Source: an uncultured Eubacteriales bacterium
GTDB lineage: Bacteria > Bacillota > Clostridia > Lachnospirales > Cellulosilyticaceae
DNA: 64,000 nucleotides
NCBI GenBank assembly: GCA_900551325.1
Contig: URVM01000012.1
Location: 1 to 64,000, forward strand
Direction of reading: 5' to 3'
The position numbers were made by a program, and so were the translations under genes. Below are positions 18,201 to 25,750 of the stretch, piece by piece. The notes beneath the pieces were generated by a model. It did not search any database, had not been told where the DNA came from, and was given only the letters and a program-made list of their open reading frames with translations. Position 1 is the first letter of the stretch; each line of letters starts with the position of its first letter.

Positions 18201-20376
18201 ATATGTAGATACATATAAACTTGCAAATCAGCAAACTAATCCTTATAATGCAACAGAAATCTCAGGAAGAAATGTTTTATTATCGTTACCAGCAGATCAA
18301 ATCTTAGCAGGACTTAAGGAAGGTACATCAACTACAAGTGAACAAGTAGAAAAACTTTATAATAGTTTACTTGCTTGGGAAGAAGTAATGAGTGTAGTTC
18401 ATACAACTTATGGTTTAGATAATCCAAACCACGTATTAAGTAGTAGACAAAATATTAGATACATGCGTATGTTTGGTAGCGCATTTATGTATGCAGCAGG
18501 TAACCATATTGGTATTGGCTATGGTTCAGCAAGTGCCTTAGTACAAGGTGAACCAACAAGTAAGACACATCCAAGAGAAGCTGTTAAAGAAAATAAACTC
18601 TTTGGATGGGGTATAGGCCATGAGATTGGTCATAATATGGACCGAATTGGTAAAGCAGAGATTACAAATAATATTTATTCCTTAATGTTACAAACATATG
18701 ATGGTAAAGATAATATCCTTCCATCACGTCTTGAACTTTCAAATAAATACGAAGAAATGTACAAGAAAGTAGCAATAGGTGATAAAGGTCTTGCTAACGA
18801 TGTCTTTACACAACTTGGTATGTACTGGCAACTTCACCTAGCTTATGATGAAGGTGCACAAGATAAAACAAATGGCCCATTAAGCTTCTACAACAAGCTC
18901 TTTAAACTTTATGACCAAGGTGCAGTAGCAGGCTTTAGTGGTGATGATAAGTTTGCAGTAGCAGCAAGTCAAGTTGTAGGTAAAGATTTAACTGAGTTCT
19001 TCACAAAATGGGGTATGGACTTATCACAAGAAGCAAAAGCTGCCATGGGTAAACATGACCCAGAAGAAAGAAAGATTCAATACTTAACAGATGAATCTAG
19101 AAGACAAAGATTACAAGGGCAAGAGGCATTAAGCAACATTCAAGTTGAGGTACAAGCAAAAGTTGTAGACGGCGAAGCCGAAAATAATAAAAATGTAGCC
19201 ATAACTATTCAGGCACAAGATGTAAATCCTGAAGATTTATTAGGCTATGAAATCTTTAGAAATGGTAAACAAATTGCCTTTATTACAGGTACAACTTACG
19301 AAGATGTAATTGGTTCAGCAAATAACAAAGTATTTAGCTATGAAGTAAGAGCAATTGATATTTTAGGTAATGTAGCAAGTGCTATGATAGATGCTGGTGA
19401 TGTGAGAATTGAGCATGATAATGTGATTCCATCAAGTGCCTATACAACAACCTTTGTAAGCGGTGACCAAGAAATAACAACTGGCCCAGCGCTTACAACA
19501 ACTGGTCCAGCCATTGTGATGACATTTGATAAACAGACACCTGTAACAGGTATTAAAGTTGTAGGAAATCCAGAAGGACTTGGCAACTTTAAAGTAGAAG
19601 TAGGAACAAAAGATGGTAAAGGTGGCTATACATATCGTGTAGCAAAAGAAGGCGACTTTAGTAAAAACGATGCACAAGATAGAAGTAAGTTTATCAACTA
19701 CTTTAACAAACCAGGTGCAGTATCTTCAGATACAAGAATATGGACATATGATGCAGATGTAATCCGTATTACAGGAGAAGAAATAACAGAATCATTCTTA
19801 AGTACATATCAAGTAATGCCACTTGGTTATCCAGGAGATAATGTAGCATTTGAAGACTACAAAATGGCGATTATGGCACATAATTATGGTGAAGATGAAA
19901 CAGGTGCACCACTTCTTCCAAAAGGTACATTAGTAGTAGTAGGAAGCTACCGTGGTAACCCAGTTCATAATATTATCCATATTAAAGGTAAGTTTATGAC
20001 TAAACAGGGTGCAGACGATACAGATAATATTCAGTATGAAGAAAGACCATTAAATGGTGATTTATATATGTTTGCAGAAGTACCAGAAGATGGTGAAACA
20101 AGCGCAATAAGTGATGGATTCTTTATCTTTGTACCAGATATTCAAAAAGAAGCTGAATTACAAGGACATATCGATTGTTCAGCTACAAGTGTTTTACCAA
20201 CAGAAATTATGGCCGAAATGTACTATGTAGATGATCCAACAAATAGTCAGTCATCAAGAAGGGTAACAAGCCAAACTTTATGGTATAGCACACCTTCTTA
20301 TGAATCTATGCCAGAGTTAACTTTACAAAATAGTGCAAGATTTTTAGGACAGGAGGCCATGTATGAACTTAAATAA
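15274..20376 (+). CDS. Secreted modular M60-type metalloprotease with dockerin-like domain
   Basis: A 1700-residue exported protein. A signal peptide (residues 1-31) is followed by an Ig-like region (35-160). A dockerin-like pair of calcium loops comes next (about 165-217, GDISGDGQITIEDL and DLSGDGKVDITEL). After that come a discoidin-like segment (290-395), two fibronectin type III domains (about 405-590) and an F5/8 C carbohydrate-binding domain (620-765). The peptidase has the M60/enhancin zinc motif HEIGH at 1116-1120, within GWGIGHEIGHNMDR. Further fn3-like and discoidin-like segments follow to the end. Known M60 proteins cut mucin-type O-glycoproteins. It has no membrane or sortase anchor of its own. 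The stop overlaps the next gene by 14 bases, so the two are coupled. Confidence 0.88.
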   Translation: MWKRNKRLAAFLAVTTSLQVVAPVPVVYASAGTRNQVAQVQQGSVTTNIQFDYPVTFNKVKSQNLQVSLLKDGKAVLKIALGKDNPILENKHNYKVDIVANNQQGVPLTTETNIGSYSIKIQGVDQGTYTLKYEGDGYTTYETKNIILQDYSKDVTVHTGQETFSYGDISGDGQITIEDLEQYKNAVLQGDHTKDLSGDGKVDITELTYITDQLTSKGDEVQRDTSAILSQKVIEAVDQGIKDAGLTIENGSVSDLLTGGSKAPITIKKQDPASEEPLEIPINLGEEAVETQVLEIVSPIGNGGLESGAIEVSYEEDGEIKTQRQSFDNAPSTYGALQFASRNSERNSIVIDLGKRVPVKKVTIVVDKVINTEGNADYVVLEEVNFIKDILPDGPIRDESVIGNVQLTPGDKAVILTWNPVNNVEGYRVYYGTEPGKYTQELNVSEPTAVVEGLENLKTYYFAIRAVSGDWMGTMSKEYQAVPQPSKPPKKPDFLNVEPMDRALQLSWKAAEDATYYKVFYKKATEETYTQFMPSSGADGKVTGTSVAIGGLENGVEYNLYVIAGNKIGESGQSLTVSGTPKKVTIDGPILPTKNRIPSSEIENIVMAFPANVAQEFYPNGFETTYNPNSTNQGLKNLVDGDFGTHWTARRWWESKEFTFTFKTPKEMDYLAYVGRIDGLYRKSLNHYTIKIWEENDNLNEPAKTVVSNKKIKRFTDENNSEYAILEFPKRNVKKISVEVSQWDGSPTNVSASEIVFYEYDSLDSEIRALFKDDSFTTLAEGVNQDKINDLRSKLNAEGSYYVSHNVFEDELNLAQALLDKEENALGIIKNEFVSIDAAGEPKVSSTWSPLGIVAGPATQMTIYADIPAGETLEIIPTQYYAEAGKFTGTPIELTSGRNVITIPTIHNIAGDKGGALYYRYTGDKGDQIKLQIRDITTNAANKLREIPTLELYNWYDLEEGVRKEKITAYVEALTAYVDTYKLANQQTNPYNATEISGRNVLLSLPADQILAGLKEGTSTTSEQVEKLYNSLLAWEEVMSVVHTTYGLDNPNHVLSSRQNIRYMRMFGSAFMYAAGNHIGIGYGSASALVQGEPTSKTHPREAVKENKLFGWGIGHEIGHNMDRIGKAEITNNIYSLMLQTYDGKDNILPSRLELSNKYEEMYKKVAIGDKGLANDVFTQLGMYWQLHLAYDEGAQDKTNGPLSFYNKLFKLYDQGAVAGFSGDDKFAVAASQVVGKDLTEFFTKWGMDLSQEAKAAMGKHDPEERKIQYLTDESRRQRLQGQEALSNIQVEVQAKVVDGEAENNKNVAITIQAQDVNPEDLLGYEIFRNGKQIAFITGTTYEDVIGSANNKVFSYEVRAIDILGNVASAMIDAGDVRIEHDNVIPSSAYTTTFVSGDQEITTGPALTTTGPAIVMTFDKQTPVTGIKVVGNPEGLGNFKVEVGTKDGKGGYTYRVAKEGDFSKNDAQDRSKFINYFNKPGAVSSDTRIWTYDADVIRITGEEITESFLSTYQVMPLGYPGDNVAFEDYKMAIMAHNYGEDETGAPLLPKGTLVVVGSYRGNPVHNIIHIKGKFMTKQGADDTDNIQYEERPLNGDLYMFAEVPEDGETSAISDGFFIFVPDIQKEAELQGHIDCSATSVLPTEIMAEMYYVDDPTNSQSSRRVTSQTLWYSTPSYESMPELTLQNSARFLGQEAMYELK

Positions 20377-21523
20377 GAAATTTCTAAGTGCTCTATGTAT
20401 GGCAGTCGTAATGGTTGGAGGTAGTGCTGTTTATGCAGCACCTACCAAGCCAACTCTTAAGATGGAACAACAGACAGATCATACAGTTGTACTTAGCCTA
20501 GAAAATTTTAGTGAGCAAACAGCTCGTGGAATACAAATAGAAGTAACAGCTAAAGAGAAAATAGATGATACTATTACCTTTGAAGGAAAAAATAAAGAAG
20601 TTGACCAATTTATTAAAGTAGATGGGCAACAGTTAACTTTTTACTTTGTAGACGATGCACCACTCTTTGATGTACCAACTATTGAGTTAGGTTATATTAA
20701 AGGTTTAGAGGGAATGGAATTTTTAGATACAGCGACGATTAAAGTTGTAGATAAAGATTTTGTATCCACAGAGTGGACGGATGTACAACTTCAGTATGTT
20801 GTAGACTCTGAGCAAGAGCCAACACCGGAACCAACACCAGAGCCAGAACCAGAAACTAAACCAGAATCAAAACCGGAATCAAAGCCAGAGACAAAGCCAG
20901 ACACAAAGCCTGAAACAAAACCGGAGACAAAACCAGAGACAAAGCCTGAAACAAAACCAGAAACTGTACCTACATTTGTAGATACAACAGGCCACTGGGC
21001 AGAACAAGACATTCAAAAGATGGTACAAAAAGGTATCTTAAAAGGCTATGAAGACGGTACATTCAAACCAAATGCTTCTATGACACGTGCAGAACTTGCA
21101 ACAGTTATAGATCGCATCTTTGAATTTGATGAGAAACTAGAATTCCTTCCTTTTACAGATGTAGACTATAACAAGTGGTACACAAAAGCTGTTAGCAACC
21201 TTTATGCAAGAGGCATTGTAAATGGTAGAGTAGATGGTACCTTTGGACTTGTAGATCATGTAACAAATCAAGAAGCCGTTGTAATGCTCTATAGAACTTT
21301 AGAAAGCTTAGACATTCAACTTGAAAAACAAAGAAGTTATACAAACTTTAAAGATCAAGCCACAATTAGTGGATTTGCGAAAGATGCTGTACAAAACTTC
21401 TATGAAACAGGAATTATTAGTGGAACACCAGAAGGCAACTTCTACCCACAACAATCTATTTCACGTGCACAAATAGCTATTATGGCAAATCGTATCTTAG
21501 AAAAGATAGAGACAGTTAGATAA
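20363..21523 (+). CDS. SLH-anchored surface protein with cohesin-like N-terminal domain
   Basis: A 386-residue exported protein. The signal peptide ends near residue 25 (AVYA). Residues 28-147 form a beta-rich domain whose strand pattern resembles a short, divergent cohesin: VVLSLENFSEQTARGIQIEV, then LTFYFVDDAPL, then ELGYIKGL. A Pro/Glu/Lys/Thr linker (148-204) leads to three SLH domains (205-250, 262-312, 327-378) that hold proteins on the cell wall. The first SLH domain has GHWAEQDI and GTFKPNASMTRAE. The start overlaps the M60 protease gene, with AGGAGG 6 bases upstream. I infer that it is the wall receptor for the protease's dockerin-like domain; the cohesin call needs a structure match. 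Confidence 0.82.
   Translation: MNLNKKFLSALCMAVVMVGGSAVYAAPTKPTLKMEQQTDHTVVLSLENFSEQTARGIQIEVTAKEKIDDTITFEGKNKEVDQFIKVDGQQLTFYFVDDAPLFDVPTIELGYIKGLEGMEFLDTATIKVVDKDFVSTEWTDVQLQYVVDSEQEPTPEPTPEPEPETKPESKPESKPETKPDTKPETKPETKPETKPETKPETVPTFVDTTGHWAEQDIQKMVQKGILKGYEDGTFKPNASMTRAELATVIDRIFEFDEKLEFLPFTDVDYNKWYTKAVSNLYARGIVNGRVDGTFGLVDHVTNQEAVVMLYRTLESLDIQLEKQRSYTNFKDQATISGFAKDAVQNFYETGIISGTPEGNFYPQQSISRAQIAIMANRILEKIETVR
20813..20968 (+). repeat. Tandem Pro-Glu-Thr-Lys linker repeat
   Basis: In-frame repeats encoding TPEP and then KPET/KPES units (residues 151-202 of the SLH protein), a flexible wall-spanning linker. The DNA repeats are near-identical 12-base units and so are prone to length change between strains. 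Confidence 0.85.
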
Positions 21524-21536
21524 TAAATAAAAAATA

Positions 21537-21564
21537 TAAATAAATAAATAAATAAATAAATAAA
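21537..21564. repeat. TAAA microsatellite
   Basis: Seven uninterrupted copies of TAAA just after the SLH protein gene and directly before the terminator stem. Confidence 0.9.
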
Positions 21565-21602
21565 AACAGGGTACTCCTTATGAAGGAGTGCCCTGTTTTT
21601 GT
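21562..21602. terminator. Bidirectional terminator after the SLH protein gene
   Basis: A 17-bp stem (21563-21579 with 21583-21599) containing CAGGG/CCCTG and ACTCC/GGAGT, flanked by A and T runs. The stop of the minus-strand membrane protein gene lies inside it. Confidence 0.88.
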
Positions 21603-21949
21603 ATCATCATAGATGAGGAGCGCTTAATATATGTATAGATAGTATAAATAATATGAAAAGTTGTACATAAGGTGCCAGTATATGCTAGAATACGAACATT
21701 AAAATTTAGATCATACAAATAGCTATGCTTTAATAATATAATCCATAACAGGCAAGGAATAATCATCAAGCTAGATAAATGGTACAAAGAGGTCCGAGGC
21801 GTATGAAGAAAGGTAGTTAAAAGAAGAAGTATAAGGCAGACTAAAGAAAAAATACGGGCAAGTGGAAAAGTAGCAAAATAAAATATACAAGACAAATAAC
21901 CTAAAAAAGAAATGATAATCCCCAATGAAAAATCTGTTTTTATATTCAT
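21578..21949 (-). CDS. Small membrane protein of unknown function
   Basis: A 123-residue protein with about four hydrophobic segments and a short polar tail (IKRSSSMMIQKQGTPS). I do not recognise a family. The gene looks real: GGGAGGC lies 5 bases upstream of the ATG on the minus strand, and it ends in the shared bidirectional terminator, so its last residues are encoded by the stem. It is convergent with the protease/SLH operon and divergent from the DeoR regulator. No function can be assigned. Confidence 0.6.
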   Translation of the reverse strand: MNIKTDFSLGIIISFLGYLSCIFYFATFPLARIFSLVCLILLLLTTFLHTPRTSLYHLSSLMIIPCLLWIILLKHSYLYDLNFNVRILAYTGTLCTTFHIIYTIYTYIKRSSSMMIQKQGTPS

Positions 21950-22207
21950 AATAAGCCTCCCTTAAAAATATGAAAAAAATATATATGTATTTATTATACA
22001 ATAAAATTTAGATAAATAAATATAGTTGTAGTAAAAATATATAAATACTTAAAAGTAATAGTAGAAAATTATTTGTCTATTTAAATAAATAATGATATAA
22101 ATGTATAAAACATAGTGTATTTATAGCTAGGTTTTGATATAATAAACACACAAATCCACAAGAAACCATAAAATGGAGTTGCTTTTGGTGTAAAGGGAGG
22201 ATTATCT

Positions 22208-22984
22208 ATGTTAGCAATAGAGAGACAAAGAATTATATTAGAGAGGCTTGCAGTGGAAAATTCAGTCCGTGTAGTCGAGTTAAGTAATTTGTTTGATGTA
22301 ACTGAAGAGACGGTACGAAGAGATTTAGATAAGTTAGAAAAAAAGGGGCTATTAAAAAAGACTTATGGAGGAGCAGTATGTATAGAGGAGGAGAGTGGGG
22401 GAGAAATAGAAGAGCAATCTTTCGACTATCGGTTAAGACAAAATATATCTAGTAAAATAAAAATAGGTAAAACAATAGGTGACATGTTACAAGCAGATGA
22501 AACAGTTATGCTAGATTCTAGCACCACTTGTTTGCAAATATTAAAACAACTAGATAAGCATAAAAGTTTAACAATAATCACCAATGGACTAGAAACTATG
22601 CGACTAGCGAGTAAGTTAAAACATATATCACTTATAGGGACAGGGGGGAGCTACCGGGAAAAATCTATTTCTTTTGTAGGTCCAGCTGCTAAAAAGAATA
22701 TTGTAAGTTATTATGCGGATAAAGCAGTGATTTCTTGTAAGGGGATTGATAAAGAAAGAGGGATTATGGAGTCTAGTGAATTTGAAGCAGAGATTAAACA
22801 AAGCTTTATTTCTGCTGCAAAAGAAGTAATTTTAGCTGTTGATAGTGAAAAAATAGATAAAACCTCTATTCATCGTTTAGCAAGTTGGGATGCAGTTAGT
22901 TGTATTGTAACGGATGAGATGCTAGATGAAGAGTGGTTGAAAATATGTGAAAGTTATGGCATTCGAGTTGTTGTGGCAAAGTGA
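22208..22984 (+). CDS. DeoR-family transcriptional regulator of the fucose operon
   Basis: A 258-residue regulator. The N-terminal helix-turn-helix (about residues 18-45, VVELSNLFDVTEETVRRDL) carries the family signature, followed by KKTYGGAV. The C-terminal ISOCOT-like sensor domain (75-250) has the conserved DSSTTCLQI, ITNG and GTGGSYR segments that bind sugar phosphates. It lies directly upstream of fucA-fucI-kinase-fucosidase but has its own terminator, so it is a separate unit. I infer that it represses the fucose genes and responds to a fucose catabolite such as fuculose-1-phosphate. A palindrome at 23064 is a candidate operator. Confidence 0.85.
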   Translation: MLAIERQRIILERLAVENSVRVVELSNLFDVTEETVRRDLDKLEKKGLLKKTYGGAVCIEEESGGEIEEQSFDYRLRQNISSKIKIGKTIGDMLQADETVMLDSSTTCLQILKQLDKHKSLTIITNGLETMRLASKLKHISLIGTGGSYREKSISFVGPAAKKNIVSYYADKAVISCKGIDKERGIMESSEFEAEIKQSFISAAKEVILAVDSEKIDKTSIHRLASWDAVSCIVTDEMLDEEWLKICESYGIRVVVAK

Positions 22985-22994
22985 AATAATAAAT

Positions 22995-23046
22995 AAAATA
23001 CCTATGAAATTAGTGTAGTATCTCTAGTTTCATAGGTATTTTATTT
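22995..23046 (+). terminator. Intrinsic terminator of the deoR-type gene
   Basis: A 15-bp stem (22995-23009 with 23028-23042; core TACCTATGAAA with TTTCATAGGTA), then a T-rich tail. Confidence 0.85.
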
Positions 23047-23063
23047 TGTATATTTTGCAAATG

Positions 23064-23172
23064 TGAAAATTTTTCATTAATAATAGTAAAAACTGAAAAA
23101 ATGTTGATTAGTATAAATAAAAATGATAATATAAAAATATAAACAACAAAAAACAAAAACAAACAACAAAAC
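23064..23172 (+). promoter_or_regulatory. Control region of the fucose operon
   Basis: Three things are visible. A palindrome TGAAAATTTTTCA (23064-23076, six-base arms) is a candidate operator. TTGATT (23104-23109) with AT-rich sequence near 23125-23135 could be a promoter, though no -10 box stands at ideal spacing. A run made only of A and C (about 23140-23171) forms an unstructured leader before the fucA start. The operator and promoter are inferred. Confidence 0.4.
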
Positions 23173-23232
23173 TAAAAAGATTTAAATATGTGTATCTAAG
23201 AGTGAATCTAGTGGTAGTAAAGGAGAATTTAA

Positions 23233-23910
23233 GTGAACAATTTAAATGAACATGAAGTTAAGGTAAAAATGTGTGAAATTGGCCAAAGAGTTTATGGCAG
23301 AGGTATGGTTGCTGCAAATGATGGAAACTTTTCTGTGAGAGTGAGTGACAATGAAATTTTATGTACTCCAACAGGAATAAGTAAGGGATTTATGACACCT
23401 GAAATGATTTGTAAAGTAGATCTTGAGGGAAATGTAATAGAAGCTATGGCACCTTACAAGCCATCTTCAGAGGTTAAGATGCATCTAAAAATATATGAAA
23501 TGCGTAAAGATGTTAAAGCCGTAGTACACGCTCATCCAATGTATGCTACAGCACATGCTATTTGTGGTAAGCCACTTAATAAGCAAATTATGCCAGAGTC
23601 AACAATATTTTTAGGTGATGTACCCATTGCAGATTATGGTATGCCATCTACAGTAGAAATTCCAGAAGCAATTACTCCATTTTTAGAGACACATGATGCA
23701 GTACTTCTTGCAAATCACGGCGCTTTAGCATGGGGAGTCGATATAGAAGCAGCTTATCATAAGATAGAAGGTGTAGAGTTTTATGCTCAGTTGCTTTACT
23801 TAACAGAGAGCATGGGAGGTCCTTGTGAGCTTCCGGAACGAGAAGTGGATAGATTAGTAGAATTAAGAAGAAGTATGAACTTACCAGGTAGACATCCAAA
23901 ATTAGTTTAA
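23233..23910 (+). CDS. fucA: L-fuculose-1-phosphate aldolase (class II)
   Basis: A 225-residue zinc aldolase that splits L-fuculose-1-phosphate into dihydroxyacetone phosphate and L-lactaldehyde. The zinc ligands are visible as H99 and H101 (VVHAHPMY) and H162 (LLANHGALAWG). The catalytic acid is E80 in KPSSEVKMH. The start is GTG with AAAGGAG 8 bases upstream. It is first in the operon with fucose isomerase, a FGGY kinase and an alpha-fucosidase, which favours fuculose phosphate over other sugar phosphates used by the same family (for example rhamnulose or ribulose phosphate). Confidence 0.9.
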   Translation: MNNLNEHEVKVKMCEIGQRVYGRGMVAANDGNFSVRVSDNEILCTPTGISKGFMTPEMICKVDLEGNVIEAMAPYKPSSEVKMHLKIYEMRKDVKAVVHAHPMYATAHAICGKPLNKQIMPESTIFLGDVPIADYGMPSTVEIPEAITPFLETHDAVLLANHGALAWGVDIEAAYHKIEGVEFYAQLLYLTESMGGPCELPEREVDRLVELRRSMNLPGRHPKLV

Positions 23911-23944
23911 GTAGTTAAAATTAAATAATTCAGGGGGTAAGAAA

Positions 23945-25741
23945 ATGAAGAATACTTACGCATTCAAGGGGCAATTACCTAAGATTGGAATTAGACCAAC
24001 AATTGATGGTAGAAGAGAAGGTGTTAGAGAGTCACTAGAAGATCAAACTATGGCTATGGCAAAATCAGTAGCACAGCTTATTGAAAGAACATTGCGTCAC
24101 CCAAATGGAGAAGTGGTTGAGTGCGTTATTGGAGATACAACAATTGGTGGTGTAAGAGAGGCAAGTGCGTGTGAAGAAAAGTTTGAAAGAGAAAATGTAC
24201 AACTTTCTATTACAGTAACACCTTGCTGGTGCTATGGCATGGAGACACTTGATCTTAATCCACATCGTATAAAGGCTATATGGGGATTTAATGGAACAGA
24301 AAGACCAGGAGCTGTATACCTTGCTTCAGCAGCTTCTGCCCATGCACAAGTGGGCTTACCTGTATTCTCAATATATGGGAAAGATGTGCAAGATGCAGGG
24401 GACACAAGTATTCCGGAAGATGTTACTACAAAGCTTCTAACTTTTGCTAAAGCAGGGCTTGCTGTAGCACATATGAGAAATAAATCTTATTTATCTATTG
24501 GTAGTGTGTCAATGGGGATTGCAGGTTCTATTGTAGATTCCAATTTTTTTGCTGATTATCTAGGTATGAGAAATGAGTATGTAGATATGATTGAAATTAT
24601 GAGACGTATAGAGCATGAAATATATGATAAAGATGAATACCAAAGGGCTTTAAAATGGGTTAAGGAAAATTGCAAAGAAGGTGAGGATTTAAATAAACCA
24701 CACCTTGTAAAAACAGCAGGGGAAAAAGCAGAGGACTGGGAATTTGTTGTTAAGATGACTCTTATTTGTCGTGATTTAATGATAGGAAATGAAAAACTTG
24801 CTGAACTAGGTTTTGCAGAAGAGGCTAATGGACACAATGCTATCTTAGCAGGATTCCAAGGACAACGTCATTGGACGGACTATAAGCCTAACGGAGACTT
24901 TATGGAAGCGGTGTTAAATTCATCTTTTGATTGGAATGGTATACGTGAAGCTTTTGTAATGGCAACAGAAAATGATGCATTAAATGGTGTGGCTATGTTA
25001 TTTGGTCATTTGCTAACAGGTACATCACAAATTTTCTCTGATGTACGTACTTATTGGAGTAAAGAAGCGGTAAAACGTGTAACAGGATATGAATTAGAAG
25101 GTAAAGCTGCTGATGGACTTATTCACTTAATCAATTCAGGTTCTACTACATTAGATGGAACAGGTAAACAAAGAAATGCACAAGGTGAGCCGGCTATGAA
25201 GCCATTTTGGGAAATTAGTGAAGAAGAAGTTAAAGCATGTTTAGAAGCAACTACATGGCCACCTGCAAATCGTGAATATTTTAGAGGTGGCGGTTATTCT
25301 TCTTGTTTCCTTACAGAAGGTGGTATGCCGGTTACTATGAGTCGTTTAGCACTTGTTAAAGGATTAGGTCCAATTTTACAAATTGCAGAAGGTTATACAG
25401 TAGATATTCCAAAAGAGGTGCATGATACATTAAATAAACGTACAGATCCAACATGGCCTACGACTTGGTTTGTACCAAACTTAACAGGTAAAGGTGCATT
25501 TAAGGATGTTTATAGTGTAATGAATGAATGGGCTGCAAATCATGGTGCTATTAGTTACGGCCATATCGGGGCAGATTTAATTGCATTAGCATCTATGCTT
25601 AGAATTCCAGTAGCAATGCACAATGTACCTGAAGAAAAGATTTTTAGACCAAAAGTATGGAGTTCTTTTGGAACTAATGATATAGAAGGCGCAGACTTTA
25701 GAGCTTGCCAAAACTATGGACCACTTTACAAAAAAGCTTAG
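23945..25741 (+). CDS. fucI: L-fucose isomerase
   Basis: A 598-residue enzyme that converts L-fucose to L-fuculose, close in length to the E. coli protein (591). The metal-binding E342 (FVMATENDALN) and D366 (IFSDVRTYW) are spaced 24 residues apart, as in E. coli FucI (E337, D361). N-terminal features such as PKIGIRPTIDGRREGVRESLE-like residues and the CWCYGMETLD segment fit the family. AGGGGG lies just before the ATG. It is in the operon between the aldolase and the kinase, and is cytoplasmic. Confidence 0.95.
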   Translation: MKNTYAFKGQLPKIGIRPTIDGRREGVRESLEDQTMAMAKSVAQLIERTLRHPNGEVVECVIGDTTIGGVREASACEEKFERENVQLSITVTPCWCYGMETLDLNPHRIKAIWGFNGTERPGAVYLASAASAHAQVGLPVFSIYGKDVQDAGDTSIPEDVTTKLLTFAKAGLAVAHMRNKSYLSIGSVSMGIAGSIVDSNFFADYLGMRNEYVDMIEIMRRIEHEIYDKDEYQRALKWVKENCKEGEDLNKPHLVKTAGEKAEDWEFVVKMTLICRDLMIGNEKLAELGFAEEANGHNAILAGFQGQRHWTDYKPNGDFMEAVLNSSFDWNGIREAFVMATENDALNGVAMLFGHLLTGTSQIFSDVRTYWSKEAVKRVTGYELEGKAADGLIHLINSGSTTLDGTGKQRNAQGEPAMKPFWEISEEEVKACLEATTWPPANREYFRGGGYSSCFLTEGGMPVTMSRLALVKGLGPILQIAEGYTVDIPKEVHDTLNKRTDPTWPTTWFVPNLTGKGAFKDVYSVMNEWAANHGAISYGHIGADLIALASMLRIPVAMHNVPEEKIFRPKVWSSFGTNDIEGADFRACQNYGPLYKKA

Positions 25742-25750
25742 GAGGTCTAT

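Noticed and set aside
20813..20968. CRISPR-like array
   Set aside because: The repeats are short, contiguous and in frame with an SLH protein, with no unique spacers.
20791..21012. Minus-strand frame encoding Gly-Ser-Val repeats inside the SLH gene
   Set aside because: It is the mirror of the KPET-encoding repeats of a clearly real gene and has no ribosome site.
24065..24265. Minus-strand frames within the fucose isomerase gene and similar frames in other long genes
   Set aside because: They overlap strongly supported genes, have no ribosome sites and no recognisable domains.
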